Assembly (NCBI GenBank): GCA_951812825.1
Contig: OX638324.1
Location: forward strand, 506,459-570,458
Source of the DNA: an uncultured Dehalococcoidia bacterium
GTDB lineage: Bacteria > Chloroflexota > Dehalococcoidia > Lucifugimonadales > GCA-2712585
Reading direction: 5' to 3'
DNA length: 64,000 nucleotides
The translations under genes were made by a program, and so were the position numbers. Under the pieces are notes generated by a model that worked only from the letters and a program-made list of their open reading frames with translations, made no database searches and was not told where the DNA came from. Of this stretch, positions 26,054-35,322 are shown piece after piece; position 1 is the stretch's first letter, and each line of letters opens with the position of its first letter.

Positions 26054-26899
26054 ATGTCCATACCTGAATCTACACTAGCTAAATGGAGCCATCACGGGGC
26101 CGGGACGGCCTTCAAGCAGGCCCACGTACCCATCCGAGAGGCCATGGACGCCTACGAGGACCTCTCGGAGTTCAAATACAAGGTCTTCCTCCAGGGCTCG
26201 TACAAGAACGACACGAACCTCGGCGGGGACAGCGACGTCGACGTGGTCGTCCGGTTGTCCTCGAAGCTAAAGCCCAGCGTTGCCGCCCTTACCGGGGAAC
26301 GGTTGCAGAAGAACGGTTCTCATAGGTTCGTGCTCCAACAATGGCAATCGTTTCGGGAACACGCGCTGAAGGCGATGAGGGCTAGGTTCGGTAATGCTGC
26401 CAAGAGCGGCCGCAAGACTCTGAAGATGCCGAAGGGCAAGATTCCGGCGGACGCCGACCTCGTGGTCACGGTGAGCCACCGGGAGGGAATCGCGTTCTAC
26501 CTCCCCGGCGAGCAACGCTGGGTCGTGAGCTTCCCAGAGCAGCACCATGCCCGGGGGTTGAAGAAGGAAAAGGCTACTAGCAACCGGTTCAAGAGGACTA
26601 TCCGCATGTTCAAAGCGGCCCGGAACAGGCTGGTCGACAAGGGAGAGTTGAAGAAGGAGGACGCTCCCTCCTACTTCATCGAGTGCCTACTCTACAACGT
26701 CCCCGACAGTTTGTTTGCGTCGAAGCTGGCGCCGACGTACACGGGCATCCTCAACTGGTTGAAGAAGGCGCAGTTCAAGGATTACGTCAGTCAGAACGGG
26801 CGGGTGCCCTTGTTCGGGCCAGGCCGGGAACAGTGGTCGGTTAAAAGGGCGCGGGCATTCGTCAGGGCATTGCAGGAGTTGTGGGAAGCGGGGGGTTGA
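26054..26899 (+). CDS. CD-NTase-like nucleotidyltransferase
   Basis: A 281-aa protein. FLQGSYKNDTNLGGDSDVDV (about 45-64) contains the G-S motif and the Asp-x-Asp metal pair of the polymerase-beta superfamily; ADADLVVTV (about 133-141) supplies the third carboxylate. The layout matches the CD-NTase/OAS-like enzymes of CBASS immunity, which make cyclic oligonucleotide second messengers. A helical C-terminal domain follows. Its partner is most likely the DUF6602-like nuclease. The product nucleotide cannot be told from sequence, and a non-signalling nucleotidyltransferase remains possible. Confidence 0.72.
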   Translation: MSIPESTLAKWSHHGAGTAFKQAHVPIREAMDAYEDLSEFKYKVFLQGSYKNDTNLGGDSDVDVVVRLSSKLKPSVAALTGERLQKNGSHRFVLQQWQSFREHALKAMRARFGNAAKSGRKTLKMPKGKIPADADLVVTVSHREGIAFYLPGEQRWVVSFPEQHHARGLKKEKATSNRFKRTIRMFKAARNRLVDKGELKKEDAPSYFIECLLYNVPDSLFASKLAPTYTGILNWLKKAQFKDYVSQNGRVPLFGPGREQWSVKRARAFVRALQELWEAGG

Positions 26900-26981
26900 A
26901 TGTAGATGGCGAACCACAGATTAAGCTTCGGTTTTCCAAGCCCATGGGTCACTATGTGGTGAAGTTTGCTAGGGTGGACCA

Positions 26982-28778
26982 CTAACAGGTGGACGTGTGG
27001 TTGCCATCCTGCCGCGAACCTTCGTGGGCCGAAACCGGGTGGTACCTAATCCGGTATTCGCCAATCCGCATCTCGTAAGGCTCTAGAGTTACGGGCGTCT
27101 TCAGGGTAGGCGACTGCTCTTGGAGGGTCTTATGTAGCCACGTGATCGGATCGGAACCCACTGCAGATTCTTTGAACAGCCGAAGCACCTGAGGCCACAT
27201 GCCCCAAGCTGCTCGGGAGTCTCGGGAAGCCCCGCCGGAGAAGTGCGAAAAGTGCCGGCCAATGACGAACAAATGGATGATCTTGACGTCATCAGCTGGA
27301 ATTGTACCCTGGCCAAGCGGATGGTCAAGGGCGTGAGGGTGTTCAAGCAGAAACGTATTCACTGTAGAAATCCATCTATTAGTCTCGCTGAGAAAGTTCA
27401 TCATCTTTGAGTTTCGCTTTCTCATGGACGTGCCAAAGGTGTCTTGCCATTTCAACTGGAACAAACCTAGGGTTCCGTTCGCTCTGTCGAAAACGGCAGC
27501 ATCGATATCTGTCGCAATGTCGCCATCTCTCTTCAGTACCAGAGGTTTGGGAATCTTGGCAAACTTCTCGGTTGGGAACAGATCGTACAGCTCACTCCGA
27601 AAGCTATCTTCTCGCTCATCGACGGCGCGGTCCCAATCTTTGCGGTATCGCCTGTAGAGTTCGGCAAGCATGAAGTCAAATGGACTGCTCAGCGCCCCTG
27701 CGATTGAGAAGATCACGGAACTGGAGTTGATTTGGAGGAACGGAGCTATGTCGACGGCGGGATCAGATGTCTGGGCATGTACGCTGTCCGGCGTCGACTT
27801 CAGTGTGTTCAGCACCTGCTGAGCTTCAGTTTCGGTAATGAATAGGGCATCTGATAGGTAGCTCAGAAGTTTGGATTCACCAGTGGTCACGGTGAGTGTG
27901 TTGCGTACATCGAGATGTGGGTGTTTCAAGAGTAGAAGATTGGTGTATGTGAGGTGCTTGAGCACCCAGGCTATCGCCTCAACTACGGCTTCGCGGTACA
28001 GGGCAAATGGCAAACCTCCGAAGGTAGCTTCCGGGGCGAAGGCGTCCTGCCCAGACTCATAACGTGCGCGTGCCCACAGGAGTCCCTGACCTCGAAAGAA
28101 GTGGTCGATCTCGGGGTTCGTATCGTACTGAATATAGTGCTCATGCCAGGGCGATACTAAGGGTGACATCAACGCCTTTATGGTCGGCGCGATGACCTTG
28201 CTGTGTTCTCGTATTTGCTGATCCATCTCGGCGGTCAAGTCCCCGACAATGCGGAACTCATTGGCTTCGACGGCCTCAACACCTACCTCGCCGAGACTGA
28301 CCGTAGCATGTATGGCTCTTGGGCTTGGCATGGAGAGCTCCACCAAGCCATAGCGGTGAAGGTTCAGGAGCATATGGCACATGCCGAGTCTCCCACAGCC
28401 TGCGATTACGGAATCGGCCCATTGCTGATGGGCCTGCGTCGACCTCGTCAAGGAGGGACCTGGTGCGATGCTGGACCGGTCCGTAAAGAGTGAGATGGCT
28501 TTGCTCTGACCATACCTGAAGAGGTCCCATCTCTCACTCTGAATCTCTTCCTCTCGGTCTCTCTCGTCAAGTCCCAGGACATAAATGAAATAGTGGTCAA
28601 TTGCCCGAACCAATTCCAGAAGTCCCCATCGCCTCTCACCGGGCAGGCTAGCGAGAATGCGCTCCTCCTCTCTGCGCATGATGTCCGTCAGGATGTCTGA
28701 GGGCTTCGGATCCGTCACTCTCTCTCCTATGGGCGCGCGCTGGTCCACCGAGCGTGAAGTGTGCTTCACTCTTCCCAA
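26982..28778 (-). CDS. 598-aa defence-operon protein with possible nuclease core
   Basis: The last gene of the minus-strand defence operon, 20 bp after the HNH gene. No family is recognised for most of its length. Residues about 465-500 (DIATDIDAAVFD, then LGLFQLKWQD) give a D-x-D ... Q-x-K pattern like the active site of PD-(D/E)XK enzymes. The N-terminal 250 residues look helical. The start is uncertain: TTG 28778 is used, but GTG near 28715 after GGAGAG is also reasonable. Predicted role: a DNA-cutting or target-recognition subunit of the system; this is inference. Confidence 0.5.
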   Translation of the reverse strand: MGRVKHTSRSVDQRAPIGERVTDPKPSDILTDIMRREEERILASLPGERRWGLLELVRAIDHYFIYVLGLDERDREEEIQSERWDLFRYGQSKAISLFTDRSSIAPGPSLTRSTQAHQQWADSVIAGCGRLGMCHMLLNLHRYGLVELSMPSPRAIHATVSLGEVGVEAVEANEFRIVGDLTAEMDQQIREHSKVIAPTIKALMSPLVSPWHEHYIQYDTNPEIDHFFRGQGLLWARARYESGQDAFAPEATFGGLPFALYREAVVEAIAWVLKHLTYTNLLLLKHPHLDVRNTLTVTTGESKLLSYLSDALFITETEAQQVLNTLKSTPDSVHAQTSDPAVDIAPFLQINSSSVIFSIAGALSSPFDFMLAELYRRYRKDWDRAVDEREDSFRSELYDLFPTEKFAKIPKPLVLKRDGDIATDIDAAVFDRANGTLGLFQLKWQDTFGTSMRKRNSKMMNFLSETNRWISTVNTFLLEHPHALDHPLGQGTIPADDVKIIHLFVIGRHFSHFSGGASRDSRAAWGMWPQVLRLFKESAVGSDPITWLHKTLQEQSPTLKTPVTLEPYEMRIGEYRIRYHPVSAHEGSRQDGNHTSTC

Positions 28779-28798
28779 ATCACCTCAGCCGCTAGGTA

Positions 28799-29476
28799 TT
28801 ATCGGAATACCATTCGAACCCTGGGAACATCATCAACAGCGTAGCGATAGACTCCGCCTTGAACCTCGATCCAACCTCCGTGGCCAACCTCGCCAGTTTC
28901 GAGTAGGCGTAGCATCAATCTGCTGCCAACCTCTGGCCAGCCAACTAATCCCGTTGGATGTTCAAACTGACTCAGTTGCTGTGGGGAGAGCAGCTCACGA
29001 GGCAGAATGTTGATATGAGTCGGAGGCAACTCAACGGTTTGCCCGGGCTCAAACAGCAGGTGTCCACGTGCGTTTTTAACAATTACCGGTTCAATTCGTT
29101 CGAGCTCTGGAATCCATGTGACCACGGTATCCCCACTGGGGGTGGCTTCCACTCGGCGGGCAGCGTCTATTCGTCTGCGCAATCGTGGTTTGCGAGCCAG
29201 AGTTCGAGAAGCCGTTGGAAACAACAGCGGGTCTGGTTCGGTCGATCCGGAGATCACTGATGCGAGAAACGCAGCGAAATACTCCTCGTCCTTCGAGAAT
29301 CCAGAGTTGCATTCCTGGCACATTCCCACTTGCATCAGATTCTCCGGATAGGGGGCATTCAGAAGTGCCTTGCTTGGAATGTGATCCCGACTGTACCGTC
29401 CGCTGTGATGCGTCTCAGCGCACGGAATGCAGTCCATACTGGTGAGCTGATCACTAAAGTGATAGATCTGTTTCAT
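28799..29476 (-). CDS. HNH endonuclease-like protein
   Basis: A 225-aa protein. Residues 16-75 form an HNH/treble-clef unit: CIPC (17-20), SRDHIPSKAL with the catalytic His, then CQECNSGFSKDEEYFAAF with the second Cys pair and Asn. The C-terminal 130 residues are of unknown function. It lies 64 bp after the AIPR gene in the same orientation. In defence operons HNH proteins usually supply DNA cleavage. The ribosome site is weak. Confidence 0.7.
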   Translation of the reverse strand: MKQIYHFSDQLTSMDCIPCAETHHSGRYSRDHIPSKALLNAPYPENLMQVGMCQECNSGFSKDEEYFAAFLASVISGSTEPDPLLFPTASRTLARKPRLRRRIDAARRVEATPSGDTVVTWIPELERIEPVIVKNARGHLLFEPGQTVELPPTHINILPRELLSPQQLSQFEHPTGLVGWPEVGSRLMLRLLETGEVGHGGWIEVQGGVYRYAVDDVPRVRMVFR

Positions 29477-29540
29477 GGCGGTCTCAGCCTTCTCGCCCCA
29501 ATGGGCGTTCGGTGTCGTCGTTGGTGACTACGTTGGGCAA

Positions 29541-31613
29541 TCAGATCACTTCCGTCCCCAGCTGACACCCCTCCTCATGGAGGCGCTGGAGGATTTCAAT
29601 CGTTCGGACGCTTTGCTTTTCGGACGGGACCTTGTCCGGGATTGAGATCGCTACGTCCAATATCCCCTGGTCGGTCGCCGAAAGGAGCCCCTTGGACATT
29701 CCCCATGCCTTGACGTCATTCCAGAGGGCGGATCCAGCTTGGACCACGACCATCTGAGCCTCTATGCCGTTCAACATCCGTTGGTCCTTGACAGCAGCCC
29801 TCTTCTCCTCCCCCTTCTCGAATGAACTGACGAGTTCGGTGTCCAGGGCATCGGGCCATGAAACTTGAAGACCCATCACCCGATGCCAACAGGCCTGCTG
29901 CTTTGCCCATTCGGTCACATTTCGCATGCCATCCGGCGGATTGACTATCACGTCATGGACCGCCTTGGCACCGACCACCAGCGCGTCCCGGAGTCCGGGC
30001 GATATGTTCTGTGCTCGCCAGACCCTTTCGAAGTTGATAGAGCCGCCGCGCTGCGCCACATCATGGGCCAGCTTCGAGATGGCGTAGGCCACTACGTTTG
30101 CACGATAGCCCCCCTGATACCAAGGCTGCTCGGAAACAAGGCGCTCGACCGACCTGAACACAATTGCCTTTGCGACCGCCTCCCGGTAGTACATCTCATT
30201 GAAGTCGTTGGGGTGCCTGTTCCACTCTCCCCCGACGAACGAGGCGAAGTCGGCGAAGTTTTTCTGAGCACCCTTGCTCACGACATCCGGTTTGTCACGC
30301 CACACATTCAGGAATTTGGCGAGGTCTGTCTTGGTGAACATCTGCGGCTTCGGGTATTCGAGATCGAATTTCCTTCGTTCCGCCCGGGACAGGCGGCCCC
30401 TGGCATCCTGATACTGGCCACGTGCCCGCTCGTAGAACCACTTCGACTGACGGAATGTCCCATCCTTCGAGGGAGCGAAGAGCCTCCTTGAGAATCCTTC
30501 AATCCTGATATGGAACGGGTGATTCGAGAAGAAGTCAGCCGCACTGACGCGGTTCTGCGTGTTGGCGTACTCCGAAATCTTGGGGACAACCTCCGTTGCT
30601 CTATCGGAATTCACGATGGAGAGCTTCATCTGGACGAAGACCTTATCCAGATCCACCTCCTCGTTTCTCAGCGCCGCATGAATGGACGCAGTGGTCTGAC
30701 CGCCATTGACGATCTGGAAGTTGCGCATACCGGTCAGGAGCAGGCCGTTGGGAGACTCGTCTGTTTCGATGCTCTCCGCGGTGGCGGTGATGCCATTGTT
30801 GTAAGCGAAGAACATCTCTGGATTGTTCGTGATGGTATTCCTCAGACCTCGATTGACGTTGCCGCGTGCTTGGAGGAACACGCGGACGTTCTGCTCCAAG
30901 AGACGGGGGCCCCACCTGTCATAGATCATCGCCAGTTGGCGGCCGGGAAAGACGGCTAGGTACGACTCATAGTCGGCCTCCTGCATGTGTGCGGGCAGCA
31001 CCGGCAGCGGCGCACCGAACTCATTCAGCTCTACCATGTAGTCCTCACGCTCATGCCCTGACGTGGCGAAGCGGTGGAGGCGTCCCAGATCCCACACGCT
31101 GTAGGTGATGGGAATTCCTCGAAGTTCGCCCCCCTCCCTGCCATCCACCCTGGAGCTGAGTACCCTGTTGGTGACCAAGAACAGCCTCACCCTGGATATC
31201 GAGGACCACCGACTGGCGATGAGGTCGGCCAGGCCGAATACTGGGGCGGACTCCTCCAAACTGTTCCGATATGCCTCATCCAGCGACCGGTCGAGAAAGT
31301 TGAACAGCCGCTTGAAGGTCGCGTTCAGATTGGTTGCCGTGAGCGTTTCTACATCAAGTGACTGGTTGAAGTCGGTGATGATCAGGCTGAGTACGGCGTC
31401 GGAGTTGACCGGATCACCACCATAGCCGTCAACCCGAATGCCCCGGGGGGAGACGTAGTGAACCCGGTCCGCGGTCTCAATCTCGCCGGCGTCGGTAAGC
31501 GATTCCGAGAGCACGTCGAAGAAGGCGTCCTCCGCAAACCTGCCCTCGGCATCGGCGCGGCTGTGGATCTCCTGAAAGAGCTCCTCATGGTACTCAGCAA
31601 TGTCGATCGCCAT
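29541..31613 (-). CDS. AIPR-family abortive phage resistance protein
   Basis: A 690-aa protein. The AIPR core is clear around residues 240-360: NPEMFFAYNNGITATAESIE, FQIVNGGQTTASIHAALRNE and VFVQMKLSIVN. The family (abortive infection phage resistance) is a regular member of loci with Z1 helicases, MORC-like ATPases and PD-(D/E)XK proteins; its biochemical activity is not firmly established. The start lies 6 bp after the stop of the DUF4420 gene. Confidence 0.85.
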   Translation of the reverse strand: MAIDIAEYHEELFQEIHSRADAEGRFAEDAFFDVLSESLTDAGEIETADRVHYVSPRGIRVDGYGGDPVNSDAVLSLIITDFNQSLDVETLTATNLNATFKRLFNFLDRSLDEAYRNSLEESAPVFGLADLIASRWSSISRVRLFLVTNRVLSSRVDGREGGELRGIPITYSVWDLGRLHRFATSGHEREDYMVELNEFGAPLPVLPAHMQEADYESYLAVFPGRQLAMIYDRWGPRLLEQNVRVFLQARGNVNRGLRNTITNNPEMFFAYNNGITATAESIETDESPNGLLLTGMRNFQIVNGGQTTASIHAALRNEEVDLDKVFVQMKLSIVNSDRATEVVPKISEYANTQNRVSAADFFSNHPFHIRIEGFSRRLFAPSKDGTFRQSKWFYERARGQYQDARGRLSRAERRKFDLEYPKPQMFTKTDLAKFLNVWRDKPDVVSKGAQKNFADFASFVGGEWNRHPNDFNEMYYREAVAKAIVFRSVERLVSEQPWYQGGYRANVVAYAISKLAHDVAQRGGSINFERVWRAQNISPGLRDALVVGAKAVHDVIVNPPDGMRNVTEWAKQQACWHRVMGLQVSWPDALDTELVSSFEKGEEKRAAVKDQRMLNGIEAQMVVVQAGSALWNDVKAWGMSKGLLSATDQGILDVAISIPDKVPSEKQSVRTIEILQRLHEEGCQLGTEVI

Positions 31614-31619
31614 CCGAAC

Positions 31620-32609
31620 CTACCGTCCTGTCAGGGCTTCGTCCAAGGCATTGACCGAGGTCGAGAAGGGCTCACAGTCAGACAGAGAGACCGAGTAACG
31701 GACGTTAGAGACACCCGAACGGACCTCGCCTGAGGTAATGCGAGGGAATTCACCGGACACCCGGTAGATGCGGGTGGCCCCCTCCAACCAGAGGTGACCG
31801 GAGTAGTCGTCCTCCATCCTGTAGCCCGCCGCAGAGAGCCGCGTTTCGAGAATTCCAGTTGACCCGAGATCGACTGAGTGGAGATGTCCTCTAATCCGCT
31901 CGGCCACGTCGTGGAGGGTCACGCCTTGATTGCCTTCCATCGGAGCCTCATCCAGCTCCACCACATGCAGAAACAGCGAGTCGACTCCGCTCTCGTCCAG
32001 CTGGCTCTCCGACGTGATGGAGACTGATGGCGTTGCACCCCCGCGACGCGTCTTGGCCTCAATGGCGACTCGCGCAATCTCAAAGTCCTTGGGGGCGCCC
32101 AATGGACCTCGCCATGCCGTCACCGCGGATGCGGCATCCATGCGGGGCAGCAGCAGTCGCTCCAGAACGAATAATTCTCCGATGAGACCCTTCTGTTCCT
32201 CTGGGGATAGGAGGGTGCCTCGACCACCTCTCAACAGGTGGTGCCATCTCCATGTCCTCGACAGCGCGGCGGACACCGCCGCGGCTTCGGATTCCACCTG
32301 CGTGGCGGCGGAGATGATGTCCTGGCACAGGGTCTGAAAGATGTCACGCTGATTCGAGTCCAGTAGTTTGAAGGCGAGGAACTGCGTGCCTGAATCATCG
32401 GGCGGCGATAGGGTCACTTCAATGTCGCGCAGTTTGGGCAATTGAGCGGTCGGCGCCGAATCGGTGGCATGGCGCAGCGTTAGGAGAACCCCTCCGTCCA
32501 CGCCCCGGGCCCAGTAGAAATTCCAAGGCAGACTAGCGTCCACGCGACGAGCCGCGACCGAGTCGGCGATGCTGGGTGGATCAATCTCCTCCCAAGGATC
32601 CCTACCCAT
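31620..32609 (-). CDS. DUF4420 PD-(D/E)XK motif protein
   Basis: A 329-aa protein starting at ATG 32609, which overlaps the Z1 stop by 8 bp and has GGAGGG upstream; a longer frame upstream is a shadow of the Z1 gene. Residues about 150-185 carry the nuclease motif: GELFVLERLLL, then PKDFEIARVAIEAKTRRG (Asp and E-x-K). This is the DUF4420 family of predicted restriction endonucleases found next to Z1 helicases. Probably the main cutting subunit of the system. Confidence 0.8.
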   Translation of the reverse strand: MGRDPWEEIDPPSIADSVAARRVDASLPWNFYWARGVDGGVLLTLRHATDSAPTAQLPKLRDIEVTLSPPDDSGTQFLAFKLLDSNQRDIFQTLCQDIISAATQVESEAAAVSAALSRTWRWHHLLRGGRGTLLSPEEQKGLIGELFVLERLLLPRMDAASAVTAWRGPLGAPKDFEIARVAIEAKTRRGGATPSVSITSESQLDESGVDSLFLHVVELDEAPMEGNQGVTLHDVAERIRGHLHSVDLGSTGILETRLSAAGYRMEDDYSGHLWLEGATRIYRVSGEFPRITSGEVRSGVSNVRYSVSLSDCEPFSTSVNALDEALTGR

Positions 32610-35322
32610 CATCACCCTCCATCTCGTCCTCGTCGACATCATCGCCGAAGTTCTCCCGAAGCCACGTGGTGTTGACCACATACTCCACGCGGCGCTCCTC
32701 CCTATCCGTGCCCGGAAAGCTGATGCCCCATGCAGCCACCGGCTGATCTGGAGGTACATCCAGTCCATTGGACTGAACGTCAATCAGATGAATCATCAGG
32801 AGGGGCCTGGTTCGCTCTCTTCTGTATGCCCAGTCCGGGTACTGGACCTTACTGCCCTCTACCGATCTGCCATTCCTTTCCAACTCCTTCCGGTATGCCT
32901 CCTCCGCTGATGCCCGCTGCTCAGCGGTGAGGCCCGTTCTCTCTATCCCTCTGGTCGAGACCCGCTGTCGGTTGCTGACCAGGAGTGTCCTCGCATCGCT
33001 CCTCTTCCCGGATGTCCTTCGCTGACAGTTGATTACCCTTCCGAGCGAGTCGTCCCTAGTGTTGCCCTCACGCTCTCCCACAGCCGCAAAGAGGACGTCC
33101 CATTCCGAAAGCTCGTCGTCCTGACGTTCTTCAATGTATCGTCTGACAGGTCCCCCATCGGTTTTCAATGAGCCGGGGTGGTTTCGAAATTCCGTGAGGA
33201 AGTCCAGGATTGGAGCCACCGGAACGCCCCGGAGCAGGAAGCCAAACTCCACGCTCTCAGCAGCCTCTATGGGAAACCCACTCTGCCCTAGTCGACGGGC
33301 GAGCCTACGAGCAGCGTTCCGGTTGGTCTCCAGGCTCCCGTCGTCTCTGCGAAGCGCGTGCGTCTCGATCAGGCTGGATGCGAGACCGATGCTCACCACT
33401 ATGGGAGACCCGGATCCCATCTTGTTTCGCGCTGTGACGATGAGGGAATCGGGATGACTCCTGACCTTCAGACCAAACTCCTCGGGCGTCGCGTTGGATG
33501 CCTCCATGCTCCTGAGCTCACTCCGCAGCTCCTCTATGGAATCCGCAATGTGCTCGTACCACCCCTGAGCTGCATCCGGCATCCATATCCGGCACAGGTC
33601 CTGATATTCCGGCCGGTATCCGAACCATCGCCCCATCTGCATCAACGTGTCGTACATCATGGAGTTGCGGAGGAAATAGCTGACCATGAGTCCCTCGAGC
33701 GTCAGCCCACGTGACAGTGAGAAGCCACCGACCGCTATGACATTGAGACCGTCCTGCCGATTTCCGGTGTAGTCCAAAGTGCCAGGAGACTGGCTGTTCA
33801 CCTCGACCGCCCTGATGGGAGAGGCGGCCTCAAGTAGGCGACTCTGCACTTGGGCCCAATCGAATTCCGTGTCGTGGAACTCGCGTTCCCAGACCTCGTA
33901 AAGTGCTCCGATCTCCGGGTCGAGAAGCGCTGTCTCAGGGGGCAATGCTCCGTTCACCCTGATCGAGCGCTGTATGCCATCCAGCAGTCCGTGAATCTCA
34001 TTTCGCAGCTGGCGCTGCACGTTCATGAAGCGCGACGCGTTCACCAGCATTGAGCAATGCTGTCCCTCGTGTCCCCTGGCGAGTCGAATTGCTCGGCCCA
34101 AGATGAAGGTCCTCACGGCGTCCGCAAGAGATGGGGGAATGGAGGAGAGTACGATGCCGATTTCATGTCTGATGGGAAGGTGGTCCTCGTTGTCCTCGAT
34201 GTTGCGGATGTACTGCTCACCCTCCTCAAGGAAGACGGTGGTGGCTCCGAAGTAGTTCGATGGGGGATCAAGACTCACGATGAAGCTGCGGGGGAAGAGG
34301 TCCTCACCGCGCATCTGATCGTCGGTTTCGGGGTCGATGAAGATGTTGGCGAAGGGTGTGGCTGTGTATCCCACATAGCAACTTCTGTCAAACATGCGGA
34401 GGAGGTCACGAATCTGCCCATTGATTCTTGAGACCTCGCCCGCACCATGTCTGATGTTGATGGAGGCGTTGTCAGCCTCGTCGTCGATGAGCAGCATCGG
34501 TTCCTCAATGCTCTCACCGCCTCCCCGAGCACTGTGCTCCCTTAGCCACTCAAGCAGATTCTTCAGGGTGCTGCTGTTCTTCTTGATCACGAACACCGCG
34601 GGCTCAGTTAGGTTCTGGAGCGGTATCCCGACACCTGTAGCCGTCGTCTTATTGAAGTCCCGTATGGTGTTGGTGAATGTGACAGGGCGCCTCGTGTGGT
34701 CAAACCGACCAACGCCCACGTACATGTCGTCCTGCCTGCTCAGCAGCCGAGCACTGTCCCTACCGACGAATCCCTCGTCGATTCGGCGCTGCGTCTGGCT
34801 GCGCAGATTGTTGTGGACGCCCGCTATGACCACAATCAGCTTGTACCCCGCATCCGCGGCCTTGCAGATGAGACCCGTGTAGTTGGCCGTCTTGCCCGAC
34901 TGCACATGCCCGACAACCATCCCCCTTCTATCCCAGGGCCCATCTCTGAGAGGGTCCTGCATCAGACCGAGCACGCGATCGGTGACGTCATCCAATGTGG
35001 TTATCGAGGCGGTGGGGAGGCCCTCCTGAATCAGGTGTTGCCGATAGCGACTCCAGTAGTACGGGTCTATCCGTGACCTGGCGGCGTCCAACCAAGGCGT
35101 GTGGTCGCGTTCGATCAGAATGGAGCCGAGGGGTTGGATAATGCTGACACGCTCTTCGAGACGCTTAGCGAGGCTCTCCGCGTCATCGTCGGTGACACTT
35201 CCAAACATGGGCAACTGGCGGAGATTCCCGATCAGCTCGCGGACGTTCTCGGCGGTGGGCCCCTGCTGATTTGCGAGAGCGGCGGACACCATGCTCTCGA
35301 GATCCGATAACCGGTCATTCAT
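32602..35322 (-). CDS. Z1-domain helicase
   Basis: A 906-aa protein. GHVQSGKTANYTG (138-150) is Walker A, LLIDDEADNASIN (about 283) Walker B, YVGYTATPFANIF motif III-like, and FSLSRGLTLEGL with MQMGRWFGYR (about 570-605) the late helicase motifs. This order defines the Z1 superfamily, whose members couple ATP hydrolysis to DNA translocation in predicted restriction systems. Its start overlaps the ATPase end by 8 bp and its end overlaps the nuclease start, indicating co-translation and a stoichiometric complex. Confidence 0.9.
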   Translation of the reverse strand: MNDRLSDLESMVSAALANQQGPTAENVRELIGNLRQLPMFGSVTDDDAESLAKRLEERVSIIQPLGSILIERDHTPWLDAARSRIDPYYWSRYRQHLIQEGLPTASITTLDDVTDRVLGLMQDPLRDGPWDRRGMVVGHVQSGKTANYTGLICKAADAGYKLIVVIAGVHNNLRSQTQRRIDEGFVGRDSARLLSRQDDMYVGVGRFDHTRRPVTFTNTIRDFNKTTATGVGIPLQNLTEPAVFVIKKNSSTLKNLLEWLREHSARGGGESIEEPMLLIDDEADNASINIRHGAGEVSRINGQIRDLLRMFDRSCYVGYTATPFANIFIDPETDDQMRGEDLFPRSFIVSLDPPSNYFGATTVFLEEGEQYIRNIEDNEDHLPIRHEIGIVLSSIPPSLADAVRTFILGRAIRLARGHEGQHCSMLVNASRFMNVQRQLRNEIHGLLDGIQRSIRVNGALPPETALLDPEIGALYEVWEREFHDTEFDWAQVQSRLLEAASPIRAVEVNSQSPGTLDYTGNRQDGLNVIAVGGFSLSRGLTLEGLMVSYFLRNSMMYDTLMQMGRWFGYRPEYQDLCRIWMPDAAQGWYEHIADSIEELRSELRSMEASNATPEEFGLKVRSHPDSLIVTARNKMGSGSPIVVSIGLASSLIETHALRRDDGSLETNRNAARRLARRLGQSGFPIEAAESVEFGFLLRGVPVAPILDFLTEFRNHPGSLKTDGGPVRRYIEERQDDELSEWDVLFAAVGEREGNTRDDSLGRVINCQRRTSGKRSDARTLLVSNRQRVSTRGIERTGLTAEQRASAEEAYRKELERNGRSVEGSKVQYPDWAYRRERTRPLLMIHLIDVQSNGLDVPPDQPVAAWGISFPGTDREERRVEYVVNTTWLRENFGDDVDEDEMEGDDG

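Noticed and set aside
32610-32783. Longer start for the DUF4420 protein
   Set aside because: The extra 58 residues lie inside the Z1 coding end and lack a ribosome site.
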